Shown piece after piece: positions 51,628-59,997 of a DNA stretch of 64,000 nucleotides. Under the pieces are notes generated by a model, which did no database searches, was not told where the DNA came from, and was given only the letters and a program-made list of their open reading frames with translations. Numbering within the stretch: the first letter of the stretch is position 1; each line of letters opens with the position of its first letter. The stretch comes from an uncultured Prevotellaceae bacterium (GTDB lineage: Bacteria > Bacteroidota > Bacteroidia > Bacteroidales > Bacteroidaceae). A program made the position numbers and the translations under genes. The stretch is taken from positions 1 through 64,000 of the forward strand of contig CACXIP010000012.1 in assembly GCA_902767775.1 (NCBI GenBank), read 5' to 3'.

Positions 51628-52338
51628 CTATGGGTGGACGAAGGTGCCGATATCTTCTCCGTCCATGACCTTTTTGAGGTTGCCCACCACATCCATGTTG
51701 AAGACGTAGATGGGGAGGTTGTTGTCACGGCACATGACCACAGCAGAGAGGTCCATCACCTTGAGGCCACGTTCAAGAATCTCATCGTATGAGATGTCAT
51801 CAAATTTCACTGCTGAAGGATCTTTCTCTGGGTCGGCAGTGTAGATGCCGTCGACGCGAGTGCCCTTCAACATCACGTCAGCCTCTATTTCCACGCCGCG
51901 CAGTGAAGAGCCCGTGTCGGTGGTGAAATATGGGGAACCTGTTCCAGCCGAGAAGATACACACCTTGCCAGCCTCCATTTCTTCGATGGCGCGCCATTTG
52001 GAATAAAACTCGCCAATGGGTTCCATGCGGATGGCAGTGAGTACTTTGTTAGGTACTTCGGCGGTGGTGAGCGCACTGCTGAGAGCCAGGGAGTTGATGA
52101 CGGTGGCCAGCATGCCCATCTGGTCGCCTTTCACCCGGTCGAAACCTTTGGTGGCGCCGCTAAGTCCGCGGAAGATATTTCCGCCACCGATGACGATACC
52201 GATTTGCACACCCATAGCGTGGATTTCCTTGATTTGGCGGGCATATTCAGCCAACCGTTCGGGGTCGATGCCGTAGCCCTGTTTTCCCATGAGGCTTTCG
52301 CCGCTGAGTTTCAATAGAATACGATTGAATTTTGCCAT
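51628..52338 (-). CDS. pyrH: UMP kinase
   Basis: Phosphorylates UMP to UDP in pyrimidine synthesis. 236-aa amino-acid-kinase fold: LLKLSGESLMG, GIVIGGGNIFRG, the GDQMGMLATVINSLAL segment, FSAGTGSPYFTTDTGS and DGIYTADPEKDP. Length and motifs are typical of the hexameric bacterial enzyme. Monocistronic here. Confidence 0.97.
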   Translation of the reverse strand: MAKFNRILLKLSGESLMGKQGYGIDPERLAEYARQIKEIHAMGVQIGIVIGGGNIFRGLSGATKGFDRVKGDQMGMLATVINSLALSSALTTAEVPNKVLTAIRMEPIGEFYSKWRAIEEMEAGKVCIFSAGTGSPYFTTDTGSSLRGVEIEADVMLKGTRVDGIYTADPEKDPSAVKFDDISYDEILERGLKVMDLSAVVMCRDNNLPIYVFNMDVVGNLKKVMDGEDIGTFVHP

Positions 52339-52660
52339 AATTGAAAATATTATAAGTTTAACAATTTAATATATCATTTGATAAGAAATAAACGACTAAT
52401 TTGCCTAATGCAACGTAGTAGAGACGCAATATATTGCGTCTCGAGGACAGGAATGGCTGGACAATCTTGGCTCTAAGACGCAATATATTGCGTCTCTACA
52501 GACTGAGTACGGGCGGGTAAATGAAGACAATCTTGGCTCTGAGACGCAATATATTGCGTCTCTACAGACTGAGCACAGGCGGGAAAATGAAGGCAATCTT
52601 GACTCTGAGACGCAATATATTGCGTCTCTACAGACTGAGCAAAGGTTGGTGTATGGATTA
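52339..52660. other. gap between pyrH and the RAYT gene, mostly REP array
   Basis: 322 bp. The first 70 bp are AT-rich leader of pyrH without a clear promoter match; the rest is REP cluster 1. Confidence 0.65.
52411..52647. repeat. REP-like palindrome cluster 1 (four copies)
   Basis: Four 22-bp palindromes (GAGACGCAATA plus its exact complement) at 52421, 52475, 52541 and 52607. They are spaced 54, 66 and 66 bp with nearly identical intervening sequence (CTACAGACTGAGCACAGGCG). The copy at 52475 has one changed base. It opens with CAACGTAGTA, as does cluster 2. Confidence 0.93.
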
Positions 52661-53143
52661 TTATTCATAATACTTATCCTCACTCCACTTGAATACATTA
52701 TTTTGTATATAATCGATAATTCGCTTCATTTCATCACTATTTCGAACTATATGATCGTGGAACCTTGGCTGCCATGCAAAATCATTCTTTATCATTTTTG
52801 CTTTTCTTGTTACTGCAGCTTTAAAAGTCGCAATGACTGTCTTCAATAAAATCTGCTTTTTATCGTTTGCCTGTATGAACAACAAAAGATGAATGTGATT
52901 AGGCATCACTACATAATATGGCACGTTTACTCTTTTATCAAAATGACTCTCTATCTCATTAATAGCATGATTGGCTATATTTCCAATGAAAGAGAACGAC
53001 ATTTTATCATCAGCAATTTTTCCGAAAAATGGACGTTTGTCCTTTGTGCATATCGTGATGAAATATGTACCATCCTGATAACTCCACCAAGTAGCTCTAG
53101 ATGTCCTAATCCTATATTTATTTTGATACAATTCTTCCATCAA
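52661..53143 (-). CDS. REP-associated tyrosine transposase (RAYT, Y1/HUH family)
   Basis: 160-aa Y1 HUH endonuclease of the IS200/IS605-related RAYT group. Typical opening RTSRATWWSYQDGTYFITI, HUH motif in VVMPNHIHLLL, and the probable nucleophile Tyr in IIDYIQNN within the C-terminal helix. RAYTs nick single-stranded DNA at REP hairpins and are thought to spread them. This gene lies between two directly repeated clusters of one 22-bp palindrome, which are its probable substrates. The reading frame is intact, so it may be active. Confidence 0.93.
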   Translation of the reverse strand: MMEELYQNKYRIRTSRATWWSYQDGTYFITICTKDKRPFFGKIADDKMSFSFIGNIANHAINEIESHFDKRVNVPYYVVMPNHIHLLLFIQANDKKQILLKTVIATFKAAVTRKAKMIKNDFAWQPRFHDHIVRNSDEMKRIIDYIQNNVFKWSEDKYYE

Positions 53144-53175
53144 AATGTCTAACTAAATGTTAAAAAATGAAGGTG

Positions 53176-53354
53176 CAACGTAGTAGAGACGCAATATATT
53201 GCGTCTCGAGGACAGGAATGGCTGGACAATCTTGACTCTGAGACGCAATATATTGCGTCTCTACAGACTGTGCACAGGCGGGTAAATGAAGGCAATCTTG
53301 GCTCTAAGACGCAATATATTGCGTCTCTACAGACTGAGCACGGGCGGGTAAATG
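53176..53354. repeat. REP-like palindrome cluster 2 (three copies)
   Basis: Palindromes at 53186, 53240 and 53306 with 54- and 66-bp spacing, in the same orientation and with the same spacer sequences as cluster 1, so it repeats the first three units of that cluster. The 227-bp gap between RAYT and birA is almost entirely this array. Confidence 0.93.
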
Positions 53355-53370
53355 CTGCCATAAACATTTA

Positions 53371-54105
53371 TTATTGGTTAATCATATATGCCACTTCCTT
53401 GAATGCGTATTGGCGGATGAGGCCTGTGGTGTCGCGGAGGACAAGGTGGCCATCGTCCTCGACATGGAGGAGTTCTGCCATGAACGGCCCCTGGACATCG
53501 CTGTAGGGATGGAAGCCCTGACGGCGGTAGAGATGCTGGTGATAACGGTCTGTGACAGAACGGGAATCACCAGTCCAGATAAGTGAGAGTTCTGACTCAA
53601 GGGCATCGAGCACGTGATGCATCACCTCCTCAACGGGCACCTCATGGCCGAGGATTTGATACAGAGAGACCGGATTGGGTGCATCACTATGGAACACCTG
53701 CTGATTGACATTGATGCCGATGCCGAAAGTACAGGTTGCCAGAGCCAAGCCACTGACCGTAGTCTCTATCAGTGTCCCACTGATTTTCTTGTCATTCCAA
53801 TAGATATCGTTTGGCCATTTGAGCGAGATGCCGTCGGCATAAGCTGCCAAGGCTTTGCCCACCGCCAGCGCACCCGCCTCAGAGAGGATGAACTGGTTTC
53901 TCGGCGGCACCATCGTCGGACGAACCCGTATGCTCATAAGTAGGTTTTTCCCCTCCTCACTCTCCCATGAGTTGCTCCCCTGCCCTCTCCCGGCTGTCTG
54001 ATAGTCAGCCACCACAACGGTCATGTCCTCCCCCTCCGTCTTAATGTCGTGGAGATAGCGGTTGGTAGAATCGGTTTGTGCAATATGGATGATACGGCGG
54101 GTCAT
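53371..54105 (-). CDS. birA: biotin--[acetyl-CoA-carboxylase] ligase
   Basis: Attaches biotin to the carboxyl carrier protein. 244-aa monofunctional (group I) ligase with no N-terminal DNA-binding domain. It has DSTNRYLHD, the biotinyl-AMP loop GRGQGSNSWESEEGKN, LKWPNDIYW with the catalytic Lys, and ISGTLIETT. A small C-terminal SH3-like domain follows (DVQGPFMAELLHVEDDG). It lies 51 nt downstream of yraN in the same direction. Confidence 0.95.
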   Translation of the reverse strand: MTRRIIHIAQTDSTNRYLHDIKTEGEDMTVVVADYQTAGRGQGSNSWESEEGKNLLMSIRVRPTMVPPRNQFILSEAGALAVGKALAAYADGISLKWPNDIYWNDKKISGTLIETTVSGLALATCTFGIGINVNQQVFHSDAPNPVSLYQILGHEVPVEEVMHHVLDALESELSLIWTGDSRSVTDRYHQHLYRRQGFHPYSDVQGPFMAELLHVEDDGHLVLRDTTGLIRQYAFKEVAYMINQ

Positions 54106-54156
54106 GGTTTTGTTCTTCTGTACCTTATATAACTGGTTTGCATCTTATCAGGGATG

Positions 54157-54534
54157 TTATCTCATATTCATGGGAGGCACAAAAGCATTCTCGATATGGT
54201 CAATCTGAACATTGTCGCCCTCCCCCACCACAGTGATAATATCGAATCTCACACCGAGGGAGATGCCCATCCGCTGCACATAGGTATTGGCAGCAAAGAC
54301 AAGGTTGCGCATCTTGCGCCAGTCCACGGCCTCCTCCGGCTTGGTCATCTCCGTACTGTGACGTGCCTTCACCTCTACAATGACAAGTGTCTCTCCATCC
54401 TCAGTGACTGCTGTTATGTCGAGGTCGCGCCTCCCCGTGCGCCAATTGCGGTGCAGAATATGATACCCCTTTTTCTCGAGGTATTCGGCGGCTTTTTGCT
54501 CGCCCCATCGTCCGTAGTCATTGTGGGAGGCCAT
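54157..54534 (-). CDS. YraN family (UPF0102) endonuclease-like protein
   Basis: 125-aa protein of the UPF0102 family, a PD-(D/E)xK-like Holliday-junction-resolvase fold: GRWGEQKAAEYLEKKGYHIL, NWRTGRRDLDITAV and IVEVKARHS provide the nuclease core. The cellular role is not established. Transcribed from the promoter at 54659 with birA downstream. Confidence 0.9.
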   Translation of the reverse strand: MASHNDYGRWGEQKAAEYLEKKGYHILHRNWRTGRRDLDITAVTEDGETLVIVEVKARHSTEMTKPEEAVDWRKMRNLVFAANTYVQRMGISLGVRFDIITVVGEGDNVQIDHIENAFVPPMNMR

Positions 54535-54540
54535 GCGATT

Positions 54541-54648
54541 TTTGAGATTTGAGGTTTGAGGTTTGAGGTTTGAGGTTTGAGATTTGAGGTTTGAGGTCGG
54601 ACAAGTCGGACAAGTCGGACAGGTCGGACAAGTCGGACAGGTCGGACC
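54541..54648. repeat. compound satellite: TTTGAGG units then GTCGGACAA units (array 3)
   Basis: Seven to eight units of TTTGAG(G/A)(T) at 54541-54597 pass directly into about six 9-bp GTCGGACAR units to 54648. Both lie in the 5' leader of yraN on the minus strand. Confidence 0.88.
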
Positions 54649-54658
54649 GACTGTTATG

Positions 54659-54689
54659 CAAAAGTAGTGAAAATCGAGGGGTGGACAAA
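54659..54689 (-). promoter_or_regulatory. promoter of the yraN-birA operon
   Basis: Minus-strand TACTTTTG (54659-54666) with TTTG (54686-54689) exactly 19 nt upstream. The transcript would run through both satellites before the yraN ATG at 54534. Confidence 0.7.
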
Positions 54690-54772
54690 ATGAAAAGGGG
54701 ATTTTGTTTTCTTCGATGGATTTTTTTTGTATTTTTGCATATTGCGGATTGCAAATCCTAATAATATTAGGC

Positions 54773-54793
54773 GGTCGGATTGCAAATCCGACC
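54773..54793. repeat. palindrome GGTCGGATT-GCA-AATCCGACC, copy 2
   Basis: Identical to 33897-33917 and also followed by GAAC. A half-length relative (GCGGATT-GCA-AATCC) lies 30 bp upstream. It sits between the -7 element and the tadA start, so it would fold in the transcript leader. Confidence 0.85.
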
Positions 54794-54853
54794 GAACATA
54801 AGGAACATCAACCAAGCTTCAGGAACATCTACCAAACATCGAAATATCGTATT

Positions 54854-55309
54854 ATGATGACGGAAGAGCAGGAGAAAATAGATGAGCAGATGATGCGCAA
54901 GGCGCTGGCGGAGGCAGAGAAGGCACGTGAGCGCGGCGAGATACCTATCGGCGCTGTGGTGGCATGCCGTGAGCGCATCATCGCCCGGGCCCACAACCTC
55001 ACCGAGACACTGCACGATGTGACGGCACATGCTGAGATGCAGGCCATCACCTCTGCAGCCAATGAGTTGGGCGGCAAATACCTGACTGACTGCACCCTCT
55101 ATGTGACGGTGGAGCCATGTGTGATGTGTGCAGGAGCCCTTGGATGGGCACAGGTGAAGCGGGTAGTGTATGGCGCTCCTGATGAGAAACGTGGCTATCG
55201 AGCTTTTGCTCCACAGGCACTGCATCCCAAGGCACAGGTCACCTCCGGTGTGCTCTGCGACGAGTGTCGCCAACTGATGCTCAACTTTTTCGCAGAGAAG
55301 AGGAAATAA
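54854..55309 (+). CDS. tadA: tRNA adenosine(34) deaminase-type nucleoside deaminase
   Basis: 151-aa zinc deaminase of the TadA group, forming inosine at the wobble position of tRNA-Arg(ACG). Zinc and proton-relay residues are in VTAHAEMQAI and VEPCVMCAGAL. GEIPIGAVVA and the C-terminal helix DECRQLMLNFFAEKRK fit TadA. The start is the first of two adjacent ATGs (54854/54857); the open frame upstream runs through the palindromes and was excluded. Confidence 0.92.
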   Translation: MMTEEQEKIDEQMMRKALAEAEKARERGEIPIGAVVACRERIIARAHNLTETLHDVTAHAEMQAITSAANELGGKYLTDCTLYVTVEPCVMCAGALGWAQVKRVVYGAPDEKRGYRAFAPQALHPKAQVTSGVLCDECRQLMLNFFAEKRK

Positions 55310-55341
55310 GAAATCCCTCACCGTTGAGTGAGGGATTTCTT
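55308..55341 (+). terminator. terminator of tadA
   Basis: Perfect 13-bp stem AAGAAATCCCTCA with its complement, 8-nt loop, starting inside the stop codon. Confidence 0.9.
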
Positions 55342-55354
55342 CTTGAGTTCGATG

Positions 55355-55409
55355 AGTCTGACGAGTCCGACAGGTCTGACAGGTCTGACGAGTCTGACAG
55401 GTCTGACTT
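55355..55409. repeat. GTCTGACAG-type satellite, array 4
   Basis: Six 9-bp units, mostly GTCTGACAG/GAG variants of the GTCGGACAA family, filling the space between the tadA terminator and the M6 protease stop. Confidence 0.88.
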
Positions 55410-57902
55410 TTATCTCACTACCTTTTTTGCTCCCTTTTCATCGCGGATGATGAGGAGGCCAGAGGCGGGAATGTCGCTCATGCGGAAGGTGGTGGTGGGA
55501 GCAGTGTAGATGAGACGCCCCATTGTATCGTAGACCTTGGTCATGCCTTTCGTGGGAGCGGCAGGAACAGAAGCGATACCATCTGAAGAGAAGGCAAACA
55601 TTTTCTCATCACTCCATCCCGACACATCGCCAGCCTCACCAATGGCGCGCACACGGTAGAAATAGCGGCTCTTGAGGTTGAGGTTGGTGAAGGTGTAACT
55701 TGTTTCCGTGGTGGAGAATGTCTTTGCGCCTGCCCCCTTGATGGCAGCGACCTGAGCCATGCCACCACTGTTGGCACCAGCGATTCCCAATTGTTCAGCC
55801 GACCATGTGCCGTCATAGATGGCAAGGTAGTCGAGAGACATCTGAGCCGTCGGTGCGATGGTGAGTCGGAAGATTTCCTTCCTGACGGTGTAGTTGAAAA
55901 CCAGCATCTGCTTTCCCTCGATGGAGAAATCGGATGTGATAGTTTCAATCTGGTTGTAACTGTCACCATTGTTGGCGTATTCTATCGTCAGTGTACCCTT
56001 CACAGGAGATGCCTTGACAATATCCACTCCCATAACGATAGTGAACTCCGTGGACTGCGGTACGTACCAGAATGGGGACTGCAGTGAGCCAGGTGTGGAT
56101 GACGTCCCGAAACGCACTTTATTGGGTGAGGTAAACAGTTTGCTGCCTGACCATCCACCCAGTCCGTAGCTGCCGAGTTTAGAGGAGACATCGGTCATTC
56201 CCACCGACTTGCTGTAGAACGAGTCGAATGTGAATTCCCTCACCAACGACTCCTTCGGGTCGGTGGAAGCCGAACCAATTTCCGTCAGTTCGAGTTCATA
56301 TTTCACGGCATTCTTGACAGCCGGCCATGTGACGGTGAAAGCCGCATCCTCACCCACCTGCTTGCCATCATCAGGTGTAGGCATATCCAGTGGAGGACGG
56401 CAAGCCACGAAGGACACCGTCATGGCCGACACGTTCTCTTTGATGTTGTCGATAGCCTTGCCCATCAGATAGGTTCCATTGCTGTTGGGTGTGTTGAGTT
56501 CGGCTGCAGGTGTGGTGTAGTCGGTGAGCGACGTGTTGCCTGTAGTACCCGGCCATGGGTCGCCAGCGAGTCCACGAAATTCCATCGTCTTCTTGTTGTC
56601 GGCGGGAATGATGGTCATACGCTGTCGGTCGGCACTGACATTCACGGTGTTGTTCCTCCATGGGCCCTGGTTATAGTCCACATGCACGATGAGCAACCCA
56701 TGCCCATAAAGCCCTTTGTCGAAATCCACTGGCTGGCGGTTCTCGAGCAGATAATACTCATCCCTATTGGCCTCATTGTATAAGATATATGCCTCCGGGG
56801 TTGTAGCGAGCGGCTTCATGTCGGTGATAGTTGTCATCGTATTGAGCTCTGTCGGAGTGAGCCATCCAGAGAACATACGTTCGTATGATGTATATCCAGC
56901 CGGGATACAATCATCACCGTTGTAGCTACCATAGTCCATGATGTCCCATGTATTCATACCGAAGTTATCACCTTTGGTATCGTAGAAGTCAGGCAATCCG
57001 AGGCAGTGGCTGAACTCATGGCAGGCCGTTCCTATGCCATCGAGGATTCCTGTATTGTGTTTGCCGTCGCCCTTTAACTCTGATGTGCATCCGTAGGTGC
57101 GGATGATTTTGTCGTTGTAGTTTTTGCGAAGACCTGCGGCGTCAAGGGTCCATTCGTGCGGCCAGATGGTGTTACTTTCAGCGCCCTGCGCTTGGTTGTA
57201 TCCGGCATAGATGATGAACACCTGGTCCACCTCCCCGTCATTATCCCAGTCGTAAGGAGTGAAATCCACCTCAGCGGCAGCGGCATCGATAGCCTCTGCC
57301 ACCATACCAACAGGGTTGACATCATTGTTATTGCCTGACTGGGCGCCATAATATGCCATCTCATGTTTGGTGGTGTAAGGACCTACGACATCGAAGTCAA
57401 TCTCCAGCTTGCCATAACTCTGCATGCTGAAGTAGTCGGTCACAGAGTGAGACATGCCGAACTCACTATAATTCTTCTCATTAAAGAAACGGTTGAACAC
57501 CGCCTTGGGATTCTCGGTGACGAAGGGCACATCGGGAAACTGCACAAGGAGAACCAATCCTCGCACCTTGCCGACAGTAGTGTGAGCATCACCCACCTTT
57601 CGCGGTGATTTGGCAGGTGAATAGGAGATGCCTGCTCTCCGTAGGCGTGCATCCCTCATGCTTTCCCAAGTTTCAGCCACCAACTGGTCGGTTGTGGGTT
57701 GGAGCCGCCCCACGCCATTGAGTGTATAGGGCAAGCCGGCATCATCCTTGTAGAAGGAGAAATGCTCGTCGCCGCAGAGCGTCACCTCGACAGAGGTTCC
57801 ATCTGCCCGAAACATCTGTTTTTTCACCTTCTTGGCTGGAACAGCCATGGCTGCTGAAGCACACAATAATGTGGCAAAAAACAGTAAGGTAATCTTTCTC
57901 AT
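55410..57902 (-). CDS. secreted M6 family (immune inhibitor A-like) metalloprotease
   Basis: 830 aa. Signal peptide (LLFFATLLCASAAMA), a propeptide-like N-terminal part, then an M6 catalytic domain with the zinc motif GIGTACHEFSHCLGLPDFYD (HExxH plus downstream ligand Asp) and NTWDIMDYGSYNGD. C-terminal beta domains include a fibronectin III-like module (PTPDDGKQVGEDAAFTVTWP). The end KVYDTMGRLIYTAPTT ... SGLLIIRDEKGAKKVVR resembles type IX sorting tails. It degrades extracellular protein. It lies behind the SusC/SusD/lipoprotein operon but is separated from it by a terminator. Confidence 0.92.
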   Translation of the reverse strand: MRKITLLFFATLLCASAAMAVPAKKVKKQMFRADGTSVEVTLCGDEHFSFYKDDAGLPYTLNGVGRLQPTTDQLVAETWESMRDARLRRAGISYSPAKSPRKVGDAHTTVGKVRGLVLLVQFPDVPFVTENPKAVFNRFFNEKNYSEFGMSHSVTDYFSMQSYGKLEIDFDVVGPYTTKHEMAYYGAQSGNNNDVNPVGMVAEAIDAAAAEVDFTPYDWDNDGEVDQVFIIYAGYNQAQGAESNTIWPHEWTLDAAGLRKNYNDKIIRTYGCTSELKGDGKHNTGILDGIGTACHEFSHCLGLPDFYDTKGDNFGMNTWDIMDYGSYNGDDCIPAGYTSYERMFSGWLTPTELNTMTTITDMKPLATTPEAYILYNEANRDEYYLLENRQPVDFDKGLYGHGLLIVHVDYNQGPWRNNTVNVSADRQRMTIIPADNKKTMEFRGLAGDPWPGTTGNTSLTDYTTPAAELNTPNSNGTYLMGKAIDNIKENVSAMTVSFVACRPPLDMPTPDDGKQVGEDAAFTVTWPAVKNAVKYELELTEIGSASTDPKESLVREFTFDSFYSKSVGMTDVSSKLGSYGLGGWSGSKLFTSPNKVRFGTSSTPGSLQSPFWYVPQSTEFTIVMGVDIVKASPVKGTLTIEYANNGDSYNQIETITSDFSIEGKQMLVFNYTVRKEIFRLTIAPTAQMSLDYLAIYDGTWSAEQLGIAGANSGGMAQVAAIKGAGAKTFSTTETSYTFTNLNLKSRYFYRVRAIGEAGDVSGWSDEKMFAFSSDGIASVPAAPTKGMTKVYDTMGRLIYTAPTTTFRMSDIPASGLLIIRDEKGAKKVVR

Positions 57903-57923
57903 TTCGAAACTTGATTATAGCCA

Positions 57924-57964
57924 AAAAAAGGCGTGTCCACAATCGTGTGCAGCCACGCCTTTTT
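57924..57964 (-). terminator. terminator between the SusCD-associated lipoprotein and the M6 gene
   Basis: Stem AAAAAAGGCGTG with its complement around an 18-nt loop, flanked by A and T runs. It lies just past the lipoprotein stop on the minus strand. Confidence 0.85.
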
Positions 57965-57981
57965 ATTCATTTAGATGTCAA

Positions 57982-59955
57982 TTATCTCTTAAAGACCTTC
58001 ACGGTCTTATGTATGGTCTTCTGAGAGAACCTCATCTGACGCATCTGCTTGCGAGTCATATTGGTCTTAGTCGTATTTTTCTTGGCCAAAGTAGCCTTGA
58101 AATGATTCTTGGCGCATTTGGCAGCCTGAGCCTTGGCCTTGGCTTTCACAGAAGCAGCGGCAGAGGGGAGAACCAGTTTGAAGGCACCGTTGCTGCCGGC
58201 ATAATATCCAGTTTTGCCCATGTAGGTATAACCTGAGAAGAGGATAGGTGAACCATCATCGTAGGTTTTGGGAGAACCATCTTGGTTCTGGGCCTGAATA
58301 AGAGGAAGTGTAATCACACCATTCTCCAATTTTCCAAAGTCCTCGGGGAAATTCTCGATGATGACATCTGCTGCATATCCCTTTTCAGTGAAATACTCAA
58401 TGTCGTCACCACCATAGCTGATGATGGAAAAAGGTCCAAATCCGAAATCAAAGCCAAGAGATGAGGTAAGGAAATAGACAGCATTGGGATTCTCGGCATG
58501 GATGATGAGGTCTTCCTCGCCACCATCTGCACCGAATGAAGCGGCAATTTCTGCATAAGCCTTCTTCACACGATACAATCCGGGAGTAGCGCTGTTCTCC
58601 TCAATCTCCACCTCCACAGTCTTTGGTGGGTATGGGTTCTTGTTCTGATCGGTAAACATCGGAACCACGAAGTCGTCAGTATAGTAGCCTATACCCAGTT
58701 TCTTCCATGGATTGGCATCGCCTGCCCCATAGTACTCAAAGATGACAGACTCCACATTCTTCACTTCACCTTCTTCGATGATTGCCACGATGAGTTGGAG
58801 TTCACCAGTGAGGTCCTCACCAATGGGCACTCTGATCATGCCAGACTCCACTTCAACACCTTTATAGTCGTCAGCAGCGATACCATCGGCCACAGCCTCA
58901 GCATCTGCATCCTTGGGAGCCACGATAGCAATTGCTTTTTCAATGTCATCGCTGAGAGTAAGGTTGCCCTGTGCAAAAACATTGCCGTCCTTATCAGTGA
59001 GATAACCCTCATATGTCAGTTCCATGCTGTAGTCAGTGCGCACGAAACCATCGAGAAGGAAGTACTCTTTATAAACGCCGAAATATCCAGCATCTACAAA
59101 ATAGTACAAAGGTAAGGTGATGGTACCTGTCTCTTCATCGAATGAGCCATAGTCACTCTCTTCGGGCTCTTCGTCGTTCATAATTATATAAGTAGCAGCA
59201 TCTGCAACATAAACATTTCCATAATCTCCGTAGGTTCCACCAGTAAAGGTTTGCGGACATGTCACATGGCCAGTTTTCTTGTCATAGTCAAGAATCATCG
59301 TCTGATTGAAGGCCCAGTGCTCGATTCTCAGCTTATACAAATCCGGGTTGTTCTGGCTTTGACTAATAGTGAAGGGAAGACCAGGATCCTCTCCTACGAG
59401 TTGTGAAAAGTCTCCATCGATATCATGTGAGTAGAAATAGGAACCTGTTCCTTCTGAGTTGAAAGCAGCCCATGGTGTCCAGTAACCTTCTCTCTGAACA
59501 CTGACAACAGTGCTCAGACGTTGACCTGGCTTATACTCTATCGTATCGCCACCCTGCACCATGCTGAGCACGCCCACAGGGTCACCAGCAAGGGTAAGCA
59601 CATATTTGTAAGATACTTCATTAACAAGGTTGTTGGCATTGACTTCAAATGTTGCAGTACCCTGTCCAGGGGCAAAAGTCACTGTGCCATTGGCTGTATT
59701 GGAGAAGATTCCCTCATGAGAAGCTGCCGTGGTGAAGTTTACAGTTAGTGCCTCACTGGTATTGCTTCGTGTCAAAGATACAGGGATAGTTGCATGATCA
59801 GTATCTTTATCCACCGTCACAGACGTACCGGCTACATCAAACTGAGCATAGTCGGTAGAGTATGGATAGTACTCACCCTCCACGTCGGTGTTGCAGGCGG
59901 TGAGTCCGCCCATCGCCACGACGGCAAGTCCCAATAAATATTTATTCAATTTCAT
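57982..59955 (-). CDS. surface lipoprotein of the SusCD operon with basic C-terminal tail
   Basis: 657-aa lipoprotein (lipobox GGLTACNTDVEGEY). After the Cys comes a Calx-beta-like sandwich of about 110 aa (HATIPVSLTRSNTSEALTVN, GQGTATFEVNANNLVNEVSY), then about 450 aa of beta-rich sequence of no family I recognise (repeated YGSFDEETGTITLPLYYFVD, VITLPLIQ patterns). The last 55 residues turn strongly basic (AKAKAQAAKCAKNHFKATLA, MTRKQMRQMRFSQK). By position, third after SusC and SusD, it should be a SusE/F-like surface ligand-binding protein. The basic tail is unusual and could bind nucleic acid, LPS or an acidic partner. Confidence 0.8.
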   Translation of the reverse strand: MKLNKYLLGLAVVAMGGLTACNTDVEGEYYPYSTDYAQFDVAGTSVTVDKDTDHATIPVSLTRSNTSEALTVNFTTAASHEGIFSNTANGTVTFAPGQGTATFEVNANNLVNEVSYKYVLTLAGDPVGVLSMVQGGDTIEYKPGQRLSTVVSVQREGYWTPWAAFNSEGTGSYFYSHDIDGDFSQLVGEDPGLPFTISQSQNNPDLYKLRIEHWAFNQTMILDYDKKTGHVTCPQTFTGGTYGDYGNVYVADAATYIIMNDEEPEESDYGSFDEETGTITLPLYYFVDAGYFGVYKEYFLLDGFVRTDYSMELTYEGYLTDKDGNVFAQGNLTLSDDIEKAIAIVAPKDADAEAVADGIAADDYKGVEVESGMIRVPIGEDLTGELQLIVAIIEEGEVKNVESVIFEYYGAGDANPWKKLGIGYYTDDFVVPMFTDQNKNPYPPKTVEVEIEENSATPGLYRVKKAYAEIAASFGADGGEEDLIIHAENPNAVYFLTSSLGFDFGFGPFSIISYGGDDIEYFTEKGYAADVIIENFPEDFGKLENGVITLPLIQAQNQDGSPKTYDDGSPILFSGYTYMGKTGYYAGSNGAFKLVLPSAAASVKAKAKAQAAKCAKNHFKATLAKKNTTKTNMTRKQMRQMRFSQKTIHKTVKVFKR

Positions 59956-59997
59956 ATTCTTATTAGTGTTACGTGATTGATTTAAAGAGACCTATTC

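Larger units (their letters stand above)
54535..54853. other. 319-bp divergent intergenic region with satellites, palindromes and two promoters
   Basis: Contains a TTTGAGG satellite and a GTCGGACAA array in the yraN leader, the yraN promoter, a candidate tadA -7 element (TATTTTTG, 54730-54737), and the GGATT-GCA-AATCC and GGTCGGATT palindromes. Confidence 0.65.

Noticed and set aside
52411-53354. Repeats of 22 bp with 32-44-bp spacers resembling a CRISPR array
   Set aside because: The spacers are nearly identical to each other, the repeats are perfect palindromes, no cas gene is present and a RAYT gene lies between. They are REP arrays.
53149-53367. Open frames with repeated RDAIYCV motifs in the REP arrays
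   Set aside because: They are translations of the palindromic repeats themselves, without start context or homology.
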